Below are positions 8,826-17,803 of a stretch of DNA of 64,000 nucleotides, one piece after another. The stretch is from Bacillota bacterium (GTDB lineage: Bacteria > Bacillota > Clostridia > Peptostreptococcales > Anaerovoracaceae). How positions within the stretch are numbered: the stretch's first letter is position 1; the number at the start of each line of letters is the position of its first letter. The notes beneath the pieces were generated by a model, which saw only the letters and a program-made list of their open reading frames with translations, ran no database searches and was not told the DNA's origin. Position numbers and translations under genes: made by a program. The stretch is taken from NCBI GenBank assembly GCA_017433375.1, contig JAFRHG010000028.1, positions 24,186-88,185 on the forward strand, given 5' to 3'.

Positions 8826-9500
8826 TCAGTCGTCCTCCCGCAGCACGTAGCCTCTTCCCCATACGGTATGGATCAGCTTTTTCTCTTCACCTTCATCGAT
8901 CTTCCTGCGCAGATAACGGATGTACACGTCCACCACGTTGGTTCCCCCCTCGTAGTCGTAGTTCCAGACGTGGTTTTCGATCTGATCCCTGGTCAGCACC
9001 ACGCCCTTGTTAAGCATCATATACTGCAGCAGGGCATATTCCCGCGTTGACAGATCGATGTTCCTCTCCCCCCGGTTCACTCGCTGGGAGGCGGTATCCA
9101 GTTTCAGATCCCCCACTTCAAGGACATTTGACTCGGTCTGCCAGGTCTTGCGCATCAGCACCCGCAGACGGGCCATCAGTTCCTTGAAGGAAAAGGGCTT
9201 GATAATGTAGTCCGCCGCCCCGGCGTCCAGTCCTCTGACCCGGTCCTCCACCGAGTCCCGTGCTGTCAGGGAGATCACCGGCGTTGGGATGTCCCTTTTC
9301 CGGATCTCCTCCAGCACGGCCAGTCCGCTCATGCCCGGCATCATGATGTCGAGGATCGCGGCGTCGTAATGTCCGGATGCCAGGTATTCCACGGCGTCCC
9401 GCCCGTCGATACAGGCGTCCACGCTGTAACCCTCCCGGGTCAGTTTCTTTTGCATCAGTTCATTCAGATCCTGTTCATCCTCAGCGATCAGTATCCGCAT
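8826..9500 (-). CDS. OmpR/PhoB-family response regulator
   Basis: 224 residues. The receiver domain has the acidic pocket (AEDE), phosphorylated D51 (ILDIMMPG), and the conserved Lys in IIKPF. The C-terminal winged helix (about 130-224) has the typical VWNYDYEGGTNVVDVYIRYLRRK-like stretch of DNA-binding OmpR proteins. It is the first gene of a two-gene operon with the kinase. GGGAG six bases before the ATG is its ribosome site. A dyad overlapping its -35 box suggests autoregulation. Target genes are not evident here. Confidence 0.94.
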   Translation of the reverse strand: MRILIAEDEQDLNELMQKKLTREGYSVDACIDGRDAVEYLASGHYDAAILDIMMPGMSGLAVLEEIRKRDIPTPVISLTARDSVEDRVRGLDAGAADYIIKPFSFKELMARLRVLMRKTWQTESNVLEVGDLKLDTASQRVNRGERNIDLSTREYALLQYMMLNKGVVLTRDQIENHVWNYDYEGGTNVVDVYIRYLRRKIDEGEEKKLIHTVWGRGYVLREDD

Positions 9501-9584
9501 GGCCGACTCCCTTCTCCCCTTCGTTTTTTCTCCAACTTTTTTCGTCCGTTCTAATCTCAGTTTAATGTTTACCGCCTATACTTC

Positions 9585-9610
9585 CAACTGTCAATAGCAA
9601 TCGACAGTTG
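9585..9610 (-). promoter_or_regulatory. Dyad operator candidate overlapping -35 of the two-component operon
   Basis: CAACTGTC (9585-9592) and GACAGTTG (9603-9610) form a perfect 8-bp inverted repeat with a 10-base spacer. On the minus strand a consensus -35 TTGACA (9589-9594) lies within one arm. The -10 about 17 bases on is weak (TAAACA), as in activator-dependent promoters. There is no T-run after the hairpin, so an operator is a better reading than a terminator. Confidence 0.45.
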
Positions 9611-9635
9611 ACGTATCCCCTTCACGTCACTGACG

Positions 9636-9670
9636 ATAAAGGAAACCCTGGGAGTTCGCTCCCGGGGTAT
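9636..9670 (-). terminator. Probable terminator after dapB
   Basis: Minus strand ACCCCGGGAG-CGAA-CTCCCAGGGT forms a ten-pair stem with one mismatch and a tetraloop, followed by a broken T-rich tract (TTTCCTTT). It begins directly after the dapB stop. Confidence 0.55.
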
Positions 9671-9671
9671 T

Positions 9672-10442
9672 TCATATTCCGATGACGTCGTCCATGGTAT
9701 ATACGCCGGCTCCGTCTCCGCCGGCCATCTTCTCACCCATATACAGAACGGCATCGCAGGCGCCCAGGGCGTAGCAGCGCCAGTCGTAGGCCTCGTGGGC
9801 GATCTCCATCTTCTCCCCCATGCACCCGAAGATGACCCGGTGCTCGCTGGGGGTGTTTCCTGCCCGGACAGAATGGCAGGGAATGTCGGCCAGGTCCTTG
9901 TCCGGTGCCTTCTCCGCCATCTCCTCCGCCAGCTCGATGGCCGTGCCGCTGGGGGCATCCAGCTTGGTCTCGCTGTGCATTTCGATCACTTCGATCTTGC
10001 ATTTATCGCCCAGCTTCTCCGCCGCGACACCCAGGATCTTCCGCATGACGTTGACCACATAGGAAGTGTTGGCCGCCTTCATGACCGGGATCTTCTCTCC
10101 GGCGGCGAGGATCTTCGCCGTCTGTTCCCCGGAGAACCCGGTGGTGCCCACGATCAGCCCCTTGCCGTGGGCCAGGCAGGCCTCCAGGATCCTCATGCTC
10201 AGTTCCACCCGGGAAAAGTCCACCACTATGTCGCAGCCTTCGATGACCTCTTCGATATCACCGCTGACGGGAACGCCGATCTCCCGCCCCAGGCCGCAGA
10301 CCAGACCGGCGTCCCGGCCGATATAGTCCCTTCCCGGCGCGCCTACGCAGCCCGTCACCTGGATCCTGGGATTTTTCGCAGCCTCCTGCAGAATCAGACT
10401 GTCCATCGCCCCCCGGGGAGCCGTCACTACGATCTTTACCAC
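9672..10442 (-). CDS. dapB: 4-hydroxy-tetrahydrodipicolinate reductase, divergent
   Basis: 256 residues, the usual DapB length; it reduces the DapA product with NAD(P)H in lysine and diaminopimelate synthesis. The signature reads EMHSETKLDAPSGTA where most DapB have E-HHRHK-DAPSGTA: the first His and the catalytic Lys remain but three residues between differ. The nucleotide-binding loop is TAPRGAM instead of GAxGRMG. These differences make it divergent but not obviously dead. Its GTG start lies one base after the mfd stop, so it is the last gene of the murC-to-dapB operon. A terminator follows. Confidence 0.85.
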   Translation of the reverse strand: MVKIVVTAPRGAMDSLILQEAAKNPRIQVTGCVGAPGRDYIGRDAGLVCGLGREIGVPVSGDIEEVIEGCDIVVDFSRVELSMRILEACLAHGKGLIVGTTGFSGEQTAKILAAGEKIPVMKAANTSYVVNVMRKILGVAAEKLGDKCKIEVIEMHSETKLDAPSGTAIELAEEMAEKAPDKDLADIPCHSVRAGNTPSEHRVIFGCMGEKMEIAHEAYDWRCYALGACDAVLYMGEKMAGGDGAGVYTMDDVIGI

Positions 10443-10443
10443 T

Positions 10444-13400
10444 TCAGTTCACCTGTTCCTCTCCCAGGGCCGTGCGGAAAAACAATTCCATTTCCTGCAG
10501 CACTGCCCTGTCACTCTTCGGGGAGCCGACCGTCAGCCGGATATACGGATCCCCTCCGCCGTAAAACTTTATCTTCTCGCCGTAGAATGCCGCCAGCCTG
10601 GGGATGACCCCGTCGGCAAACCGGGTGGTCTCCCACAGCTTCAACACAAGCCGGTATCCGTTCTGGGTGATCTCCCGCACGCCCAGCTGCCCGGCCATGG
10701 ACCGGATCCGGGAAATGCGGATCAGGCTCATGGTGTCCCGGGGGATGTCACCGAAGCGGTCCACCAGCTCGTCGATCACATCGGAGGCGTCCTCCGCCGT
10801 CCGGATCATGGCGATCTTTTTGTACATCTGCAGCCGGAGGATCTCGTCTTCGATGTAATACCGGGGAATGAGTGCCGGCACGGGAACGCTGAAGACCGTC
10901 TCCTCCGCCTGGGGCATGAGGGTATCGCCCGAGAGCCGGGCCACCGCCTCCTCCAGGAGCTTGCAGTAGAGTTCATAGCCCACGTTCAGCATGTGGCCGG
11001 ACTGCTCGGTGCCCAGAAGATTCCCGGCGCCCCGCAGTTCCAGATCCTTCATGGCGATGCGGAAGCCTGAGCCGAACTCGGTGAACTCTCGGATGGCGCG
11101 CAGCCGCTTCTCGGCGACCTCCGACAGGCTTTTGTCCCTCCGGTACATCAGGTAGGCGTAGGCCAGCCGCCCCGAACGGCCGACCCTTCCCCGCAGCTGA
11201 TACAGCTGGGCCAGGCCGAACCGGTCGGCATCCAGGATGATCATGGTGTTCACGTTGGGGATGTCCATGCCGGATTCGACGATGGTGGTGGACACGAGGA
11301 CGTCAAAGGCGCCCTCGGCAAAGTCCATGATCACATCCTCCAGTTCCTGCTCCTTCATCTTTCCGTGGCCGATGCCCACCGATGCCTCGGGGACCAGCCG
11401 GCTGATGTCGCTGGCCGCCCGGGAAATGGAATCCACCCGGTTGTAGAGGACGTAGACCTGCCCTCCCCTGGCCAGTTCCTTCTCGATGGCTTCCCGGATG
11501 ACGAAGTCGTCCTGTTCCATGACGTAGGTCTGCACCGGCTGCCGGTCCTCCGGCGGCTCCTCGATGGTGCTCATATCCCGGATACCCGACAGGGACATGT
11601 GCAGGGTCCGGGGAATGGGCGTCGCCGACAGGGTCAGTACGTCCACGTTTTCCTTCAGCTGTTTGATCTTCTCCTTGTGGCGGACGCCGAAGCGCTGCTC
11701 CTCATCCACCACCAGCAGGCCCAGGTCCCGGAAGGAAACGTCGGAGGAAAGCAGCCGGTGGGTGCCGATCACCAGGTCGATCTTTCCCTCCGCCAGGTTC
11801 TTCACGATCTCCTTCTGCTGGGCGGCCGTGCGGAAACGGGACAGCATCTCCACCCGGAAGGGGAACTTCTCGAACCGGTCCTTCAGGGTGTAGTAGTGCT
11901 GGTTGGCCAGCAGTGTGGTGGGCACCAGGACCGCCGCCTGCTTTCCCTCGCAGACGCACTTGAAGAGGGCCCGGGCCGCCACTTCCGTCTTGCCGTATCC
12001 CACGTCGCCGCAGAGCAGCCGGTCCATGGGGATATCCCGCTCCATGTCCCGCTTGATCTCCTCGGAGCACTTCAGCTGATCCTCGGTTTCCGTGTAGGGG
12101 AATCCCTCTTCGAACTCCCTCTGCCAGATGGTATCCTCCTGGAAGGCATGCCCCCTCCTCTGCATCCGCGCCGCCGAGACCCGGAGCAGATCCTGGGCCA
12201 TATCCTCCACGGCGGCCTGGGCGCGGGCACGGGTCTTCTTCCACTCGCCCCCGGTCAGCTTGTTCAGCCGGGGCGTGCTGCCCCCTCCGCCGATGTATTT
12301 CTGCAGGATCCCCAGCTGATCTACGGGGATGTACAGCATATCCGATCCGGCATATTTCACCTTCAGGTAATCCTGCTTGACCCCCAGCACGACCATCTGC
12401 TCCACACCGACGAACTTCCCGATGCCGTGGCTTTCGTGGACCACGTAGTCGCCGGTCTGCACGTCGGCAAAGCTTTTGATCCGCTCTCCCGCCGTCTTGC
12501 TTCGCCTGGGCCGCCTGGTCCTGCGGCTTCCGCCGAAGACGTCGCCCTCCCAGATCCAGCAGCGTTTCTCGTCGGGAAACTCCATGCCGGCGGTCAGGGT
12601 TCCCGTCACAAGCCGAATGCTTCCGGGTGCCGGCATCATGCCGCCCTTCCCGTCGGGGACCTTCCGCCTGTGAAGGCCTTCATGGTCCAGGTATTCCTGC
12701 ATATTCTGCAGCCGCTCCTGGGTGCTGCAGACGATGGTCACGGCAAATCCCCTGGCCAGATAACCGTCCAGGTCCGCCTTCAGCGTGTCCAGCCGGCCGT
12801 TGTAAGCCGGCATCTGCCGGCAGTTCACCTGCCGCAGTTCCGACAGGAAGGGCGCGTTGCGGATGGTGCTCACAAAGGGCGTGAAGATGTATCCCTGCTT
12901 GTCATAGAGCCGGAAATAGTCCGGGCTGCCGGATACGGCGGCGAAGTCCTCGCCGATGCCCCGGCCCTCGGAAAGGATCGTCTCCACATCCTCCGCCAGT
13001 TCTTTTTCCGCCGCTTCCAGGGTCTCCAGGATCCTGCCCGGATCGTCGATCATGATCAGGGGATCCTGCAGATAGTCCCAGAGGTATTCCGTCTCCTCGT
13101 AGAAATATCCCGGGAAGTTCTCCAGATACTGGAGGTTGATTCCCTGGTCCAGGTACTCCAGAAGCTGATCCCTCCGGCGGGCCAGCTGATATGTCTGCTC
13201 CGTACGGATGGAGGATGCGCTGATGGCCTGTCCGCTCCCGCCTTCCTTCTTTGCCTTTTCCGCCGCCGCTTTCTCCAGCTTCCGGATCCGGCGGTCATAG
13301 GCCCTGCGGATCTTATTGCCTGCCCTGGCGAAACCTTCCTCCTCGCGCAGGAGCAGGCGGCAGGCGAAGACCTCCGCCCGGTCGATGGCGTCGATGGACC

Positions 13401-13974
13401 GCTGGGTCTGGGGATCAAAGGTCCGGATGGAATCCACTTCCGTATCGAAGAGCTCGATCCGGACCGGGTATTCGCTGTCCGCAGGGAACACGTCGATGAT
13501 CCCGCCCCGGATGGTGAACTCGCCCCGGCTCTCGATCACGCTGACCCTCTCGTACCCCAGGCGGGACAGCTGCTCCGGAAGGCGCCCCGTATCCACGTCC
13601 TGTCCACAGGCAAAGGTCAGGGTATTCTCCCTGAAGATCTCCGCCGGGGGAAGCTTGCGGATGGCGCTGCGGACGGGGGCGATGATCACGCAGTCCTGCC
13701 CGCTGAGCCCCGCCTTGAGGACTTTCATCCTCTCCAGCACTTCTTCGCTGCTCCGCGCTTCAAAGGCAACCCTTACATCCTCTTCCTCCGGCATGACAAA
13801 GATGGGGGTTTCCCCATGAAAAAAAGCAAGGTCAGTTGCCAGCCGTCTCGCTCTGATGACCGTCGGTACCACGATCAGGCTCTGACCTTGTCCTTTGCTG
13901 ATGATATCCGCTGCCAGAGCGGCGACTCTTCCCTCGGACGCCCCGGCGATGTTGACCATGCCCTTATTCTTCAC
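10444..13974 (-). CDS. mfd: Transcription-repair coupling factor
   Basis: 1176 residues. Mfd releases stalled RNA polymerase and recruits UvrA. Visible in order: the UvrB-homology N-terminal part, the CarD-like RNA polymerase interaction domain (TGDYVVHESHGIGKFVG), and the RecG-like SF2 translocase with Walker A GDVGYGKTE near residue 655 and Walker B DEEQRFG near 755, then the TRCF C-terminal domain. Full length. It uses a GTG start and overlaps the end of pth by about 10 bases. The order pth-mfd is conserved in Firmicutes. Confidence 0.97.
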   Translation of the reverse strand: MKNKGMVNIAGASEGRVAALAADIISKGQGQSLIVVPTVIRARRLATDLAFFHGETPIFVMPEEEDVRVAFEARSSEEVLERMKVLKAGLSGQDCVIIAPVRSAIRKLPPAEIFRENTLTFACGQDVDTGRLPEQLSRLGYERVSVIESRGEFTIRGGIIDVFPADSEYPVRIELFDTEVDSIRTFDPQTQRSIDAIDRAEVFACRLLLREEEGFARAGNKIRRAYDRRIRKLEKAAAEKAKKEGGSGQAISASSIRTEQTYQLARRRDQLLEYLDQGINLQYLENFPGYFYEETEYLWDYLQDPLIMIDDPGRILETLEAAEKELAEDVETILSEGRGIGEDFAAVSGSPDYFRLYDKQGYIFTPFVSTIRNAPFLSELRQVNCRQMPAYNGRLDTLKADLDGYLARGFAVTIVCSTQERLQNMQEYLDHEGLHRRKVPDGKGGMMPAPGSIRLVTGTLTAGMEFPDEKRCWIWEGDVFGGSRRTRRPRRSKTAGERIKSFADVQTGDYVVHESHGIGKFVGVEQMVVLGVKQDYLKVKYAGSDMLYIPVDQLGILQKYIGGGGSTPRLNKLTGGEWKKTRARAQAAVEDMAQDLLRVSAARMQRRGHAFQEDTIWQREFEEGFPYTETEDQLKCSEEIKRDMERDIPMDRLLCGDVGYGKTEVAARALFKCVCEGKQAAVLVPTTLLANQHYYTLKDRFEKFPFRVEMLSRFRTAAQQKEIVKNLAEGKIDLVIGTHRLLSSDVSFRDLGLLVVDEEQRFGVRHKEKIKQLKENVDVLTLSATPIPRTLHMSLSGIRDMSTIEEPPEDRQPVQTYVMEQDDFVIREAIEKELARGGQVYVLYNRVDSISRAASDISRLVPEASVGIGHGKMKEQELEDVIMDFAEGAFDVLVSTTIVESGMDIPNVNTMIILDADRFGLAQLYQLRGRVGRSGRLAYAYLMYRRDKSLSEVAEKRLRAIREFTEFGSGFRIAMKDLELRGAGNLLGTEQSGHMLNVGYELYCKLLEEAVARLSGDTLMPQAEETVFSVPVPALIPRYYIEDEILRLQMYKKIAMIRTAEDASDVIDELVDRFGDIPRDTMSLIRISRIRSMAGQLGVREITQNGYRLVLKLWETTRFADGVIPRLAAFYGEKIKFYGGGDPYIRLTVGSPKSDRAVLQEMELFFRTALGEEQVN

Positions 13975-14557
13975 GACCGCCCTCTTCCTCCTGCGCCGGC
14001 TTGCGGTTGTAGCGGTTCATGGCGATGTCGATGCCGAAGCGGACGATGGCTTCCGCCGCCTCCGCCGCGGTCTTCGCCGCCTCCATGAGGCGGTCCTCAT
14101 CCTCGCTGCCGATCCGGTTCAGAACAAAATCCTTCCAGTCTTCCGGACGGCTTTTGCCGATGCCGACCCGGATCCGGGGAAAGCCCTCACTGCCCACGTG
14201 GAGGATGACCGACTTCATACCGTTGTGGGTGCCGGCCCCGCCCTTTTTCCGGATGCGGATGGCCCCCGCCGGCAGGTCCATATCATCGCAGATAACGATC
14301 AGGTTTTCCGGCGGCAGCTGATAGTAGCGCAGGATCTCTCCCAGGGCCTGCCCGCTGTCGTTCATGTAGGTCTGCGGTTTCACCAGCATGACCCTCTCCC
14401 CGCCGATCTTTCCGTCGCCGATCAGCGCGTGATGCTTCTGCCGGCTGACCGGGATCCTCTCCCTGTCGGCAAGGACATCCAGGGCGAGAAAGCCCATATT
14501 ATGCCTTGTCTTCTCGTATTGCTTTCCCGGGTTTCCCAACCCGGCGATAACGAACAT
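13964..14557 (-). CDS. pth: Peptidyl-tRNA hydrolase
   Basis: 197 residues. Pth releases peptides from prematurely dropped peptidyl-tRNA. N9 (GLGNPG), catalytic H19 (TRHNMGF), the KPQTYMN loop and D92-region (ICDDMDLP) are all present. The C-terminus is extended by a short charged tail (QEEEGGREE). It lies between prs and mfd, as in Bacillus (spoVC). Confidence 0.97.
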   Translation of the reverse strand: MFVIAGLGNPGKQYEKTRHNMGFLALDVLADRERIPVSRQKHHALIGDGKIGGERVMLVKPQTYMNDSGQALGEILRYYQLPPENLIVICDDMDLPAGAIRIRKKGGAGTHNGMKSVILHVGSEGFPRIRVGIGKSRPEDWKDFVLNRIGSEDEDRLMEAAKTAAEAAEAIVRFGIDIAMNRYNRKPAQEEEGGREE

Positions 14558-14576
14558 TCCTCTCTATTCCTCCGGC

Positions 14577-15527
14577 TTAGTCAAAGAGCTTGCTGATGGA
14601 CCCGTTGGTGTGGATCCGGTTGATCGCCTCGGCGAAAAGGGGACCCACGGAAAGGACCTTCATCATGGGCAGGCGCTTATCCTCGGGAATGGGCATGGTG
14701 TTCAGCAGCACCAGCTCCTCGATGGCCGACTGGTCCAGCCGCTCGATGGCCGGGCCGGAGAGCACCGCGTGGGTCGCGCAGGCCCGCACGCTGGACGCGC
14801 CCAGATCCTTCAGGGCGTTGGCCGCGTTGGTGATGGTTCCGGCGGTGTCGATCATGTCGTCCACCAGGATGCAGTCCTTGCCTTCGATGTCGCCGATGAT
14901 GTTCATGATCTCACTCTTGTTGGGCTCCGGCCGCCGCTTGTCCACGATAGCGATGGGACAGCCAAGAGGCTCCGCCATGTTTCTGGCCCGGGGCACGCTG
15001 CCGTGGTCCGGGGAAACAACTACCAGGTTGTCCGTCGGCTCCTTACTGAAGTAACGGATAAGCAGAGGCATTCCCACCAGGTGATCCACGGGAATGGTGA
15101 AGTAACCCTGGATCTGCGCCGCATGGAGGTCCATGGTCACCACACGGTCCGCGCCGGCCGCCACCAGCATATCCGCCACCAGCTTCGCCGTGATCGGGTC
15201 TCTGGCCTTTGCCTTTCTGTCCTGTCTGGCATAGCCGTAATAGGGCATGACCGCGCTGATCCGTCCGGCGGATGCCCGCTTCATGGCATCGATCATGATC
15301 AGCAGCTCCATGAGGTTGTCGTTGACCGGATCACAGGTGGACTGGATGATGAAGCAGTCGCAGCCCCGGACGGTCTCGCCCAGGCTGACCGAGATCTCGC
15401 CGTCGCTGAACTTGGACACCTTCGCTTCTCCCAGAGGCTTTCCGATGATGGAAGAAATCTCATCTGCCAGCTCAGGGTGAGAATTTGCCGTAAAGATCTT
15501 GTAGTTTGTGAACACACCGTTTTTCAT
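14577..15527 (-). CDS. prs: Ribose-phosphate pyrophosphokinase
   Basis: 316 residues, standard class I PRPP synthase length. It makes PRPP from ribose 5-phosphate and ATP for nucleotide, histidine and tryptophan synthesis. The catalytic flexible-loop region (YARQDRKAKARDPI), the SPDHG ribose-binding segment and the PRPP-binding motif CILVDDMIDTAGT are present. In operon with the glmU-like gene upstream and pth downstream. Confidence 0.97.
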   Translation of the reverse strand: MKNGVFTNYKIFTANSHPELADEISSIIGKPLGEAKVSKFSDGEISVSLGETVRGCDCFIIQSTCDPVNDNLMELLIMIDAMKRASAGRISAVMPYYGYARQDRKAKARDPITAKLVADMLVAAGADRVVTMDLHAAQIQGYFTIPVDHLVGMPLLIRYFSKEPTDNLVVVSPDHGSVPRARNMAEPLGCPIAIVDKRRPEPNKSEIMNIIGDIEGKDCILVDDMIDTAGTITNAANALKDLGASSVRACATHAVLSGPAIERLDQSAIEELVLLNTMPIPEDKRLPMMKVLSVGPLFAEAINRIHTNGSISKLFD

Positions 15528-15540
15528 TGGTCTCTCCTTC

Positions 15541-16239
15541 TCATTTTTTCTTCTTCAGAATGCCTCGTTTTTCCACCCAGTCACGAAGGGTTCTGCCCCG
15601 GGAACGGGCCACATAGAGGGCGCCGTCCGGTACATCTTCGGTAATGGTACTTCCAGCCGCCACATAGGCCTTCTCGCCGATGTGCACGGGGGAAATCAGA
15701 TTGGAATTGCAGCCGATGAACGCGCCGTCGTCGACGACGGACCGGTATTTGCTGGTGCCGTCGTAATTGACGAAGACCACGCCGCAGCCCAGATTGACAT
15801 CCTGACCCACATCGGAATCTCCGATATAGGTCAGATGGGAGGCCTTGCTTCCGTCTCCCAGGGCCGAATTCTTGACCTCGACGAAATCACCGACCTTGCA
15901 GCCGTCGCCGATGGTGCTGTTGGGCCGCAGATAGGCGAAGGGCCCGACGGTGGTATCGCTGCCCACCCGGCTCTGCAGGATGACCGAACTCTGGACCTGC
16001 GTGCCGTCTCCGATCACCGAATCCACGATGCGGGTGTTCTGCCCGATGACGCAGTCCTCCCCGATGACCACATCGCCCTCCAGGACGACGCAGGGATAGA
16101 TGACCGTTCCCCTGCCGATCTTCACGCTTTCATCGATGTATGCCGCCTTCAGATCGATGAACACCACGCCCTCCTCCATGAGGGAGATGTTCCGCTTGAT
16201 CCGTTTTTTCTCCAGAGCCTCGTACTCTTTCAGCTTCAT
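15541..16239 (-). CDS. GlmU C-terminal (acetyltransferase) domain as a stand-alone protein
   Basis: 232 residues of left-handed beta-helix hexapeptide repeats. It matches the acetyltransferase half of GlmU: PFAYLRPNS, DFVEVKNS, then SHLTYIGDSDVG with the catalytic-His position retained, VNYDG, FIGCNSNL, and AGSTIT-DVP near the end. The N-terminal uridyltransferase (LxxxGxGTRM) half is absent; a short helical segment (1-25) replaces it. Its place before prs matches glmU (gcaD) in Bacillus. It probably acetylates glucosamine 1-phosphate, with uridyl transfer done by another enzyme. A different sugar acetyltransferase role is possible. ATGA overlap with murC. Confidence 0.8.
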   Translation of the reverse strand: MKLKEYEALEKKRIKRNISLMEEGVVFIDLKAAYIDESVKIGRGTVIYPCVVLEGDVVIGEDCVIGQNTRIVDSVIGDGTQVQSSVILQSRVGSDTTVGPFAYLRPNSTIGDGCKVGDFVEVKNSALGDGSKASHLTYIGDSDVGQDVNLGCGVVFVNYDGTSKYRSVVDDGAFIGCNSNLISPVHIGEKAYVAAGSTITEDVPDGALYVARSRGRTLRDWVEKRGILKKKK

Positions 16240-17648
16240 CTCGTCTTTTCTCCTCTCTGGGACTTCCGGTCCATCTCCAGGATCATCTCACCGACGCGGT
16301 AAATGTCCCCCGCGCCCATGGTCAGCACCAGGTCGCCCTCCTCGGCATTGTCGTAGACGAAGTGGGCGATGTCCTCGAAATTCTTGAAGTAGTATACCTC
16401 CGCCTCCGGATCATGCTCCCGGATCCGGTTCATCAGGGTCTTGGAGCTGATCTTGTAGATGTTTTTCTCCCGGGCGGCGTAGATTTCCGCCAGCACTACC
16501 TTGTCCGCGGCGGTAAAGGCTTCGGAGAACTCCTCCAGGAGCGCCAGTGTCCGGGTATAGGTATGGGGCTGAAACAGGCACCACAGGTCGTTGTGCTTCA
16601 TGTTCTTCACAGCCGCCAGTGTCGCTTTGATCTCCGTGGGATGATGGGCGTAGTCGTCGATGACGCGGATATTGTCCGTCGTCCGGCCCAGGACGTCGAA
16701 ACGGCGGTGAATGCCCTTATAGGAATGAAGGGTGCTGACGATGCCGTCCATATCGATGCCCATGAGATGGCAGCAGGCAAAGGCCGCCAGGGCGTTCAGA
16801 ATGTTATGCTCACCGGGAACCGACAGTTCAATGCGGCAGAGTGTTTCTCCGCCGTGATTGACGTCAAAGCCCGGCATGCCTTCGTTGTCAAAGGAAATGT
16901 TGGACGCGTAGTAGTCGCTGCCCGTGCTCAGGCCGAAGGTCACCGCGTTGGGCAGACCCTCGATGACGCTGCGGACAAAGGGATTGGCGTCGTAGGCGAT
17001 CACCGTCCCGCTTTCAGGGACCAGATGGGCGAACTGGTTGAAGGAGCGGGCGATGTGCTCCACATCCTTGAAGTAGTCCAGGTGATCGGAGTCGATGTTC
17101 AGGATGATTTCGATGTTGGGCTTCAGTTCCAGGAAGCTGTCCCGGTACTCGCAGGCCTCCGTGACGAAATAGTCCTTCTTTCCCACATAGAAGTTGCCGC
17201 CGATCTCGTCCAGGTTGCCTCCCACAGAGATCGTGGGTTCCTTCCCGGCTTCCTTCAGGATGAGGGAAATCATCGCGGTGGTCGTCGTCTTCCCGTGGGT
17301 GCCGGAGATGGCGATGCTCCGGTCGTATTCGTCCATCAGCGCGCCCAGGGCCTGTGCCCGGGTCACGGTGGGGATCCCCAGTTCCCTGGCCCTGGCCAGT
17401 TCCGGATTGTCGTCCCCAACCGCCACGGTATAGACAACAAGATCGGCGCCCTCCACGTTCTTTGCCCGGTGTCCCAGGTAAACCTTCGCTCCGTCGCCGA
17501 TCAGCTTCTCCGTAATGTCGCTTTCCCGCATATCGGAACCGCTTACTTCATATCCTCTGGACAGCAGTATTTCCGCGATTCCCGACAGCCCGATTCCTCC
17601 GATTCCAATGCAGTGAATTCTTCTGTATTCGCTTAAATTGATCATCAA
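16236..17648 (-). CDS. murC: UDP-N-acetylmuramate--L-alanine ligase
   Basis: 470 residues. It adds the first L-Ala to UDP-MurNAc in peptidoglycan synthesis. The Rossmann loop GIGGIGLSGIA and the ATP-binding SGTHGKTTTTAM are present, as are the Mur-ligase motifs EACEYRDSFL, NIDSDHLDYF and DDYAHHPTEI. First gene of the operon that continues through the glmU-like gene, prs, pth, mfd and dapB. Its promoter has an extended -10 (TGGTATAAT) at 17677-17685, divergent from the spoVG promoter. Confidence 0.97.
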   Translation of the reverse strand: MMINLSEYRRIHCIGIGGIGLSGIAEILLSRGYEVSGSDMRESDITEKLIGDGAKVYLGHRAKNVEGADLVVYTVAVGDDNPELARARELGIPTVTRAQALGALMDEYDRSIAISGTHGKTTTTAMISLILKEAGKEPTISVGGNLDEIGGNFYVGKKDYFVTEACEYRDSFLELKPNIEIILNIDSDHLDYFKDVEHIARSFNQFAHLVPESGTVIAYDANPFVRSVIEGLPNAVTFGLSTGSDYYASNISFDNEGMPGFDVNHGGETLCRIELSVPGEHNILNALAAFACCHLMGIDMDGIVSTLHSYKGIHRRFDVLGRTTDNIRVIDDYAHHPTEIKATLAAVKNMKHNDLWCLFQPHTYTRTLALLEEFSEAFTAADKVVLAEIYAAREKNIYKISSKTLMNRIREHDPEAEVYYFKNFEDIAHFVYDNAEEGDLVLTMGAGDIYRVGEMILEMDRKSQRGEKTR

Positions 17649-17676
17649 TCAGTCTCCGATTCCATAGAATGAAATC

Positions 17677-17685
17677 ATTATACCA
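17677..17685 (-). promoter_or_regulatory. Extended -10 promoter of the murC operon
   Basis: Minus strand TGG-TATAAT with a perfect -10 (17677-17682) and an upstream TG. No good -35 box is seen at 17 bases. It lies about 30 bases before the murC start. Confidence 0.55.
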
Positions 17686-17732
17686 CATATCCCGGGTGCG
17701 GGGAAAAGTAAGAAGAGATTTTATTTTTCGAC

Positions 17733-17761
17733 TTGTCTGAATTTGTCCCGTAGTGTATAAT
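17733..17761 (+). promoter_or_regulatory. Promoter of spoVG
   Basis: TTGTCT (17733-17738), 17 bases, TATAAT (17756-17761), 42 bases before the spoVG ATG. It is sigma-A-like; I see no separate sigma-H pattern. Confidence 0.65.
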
Positions 17762-17803
17762 CAATGCATAATTATCTAACCGGCATGAAAGGCGGTACCG
17801 CGT

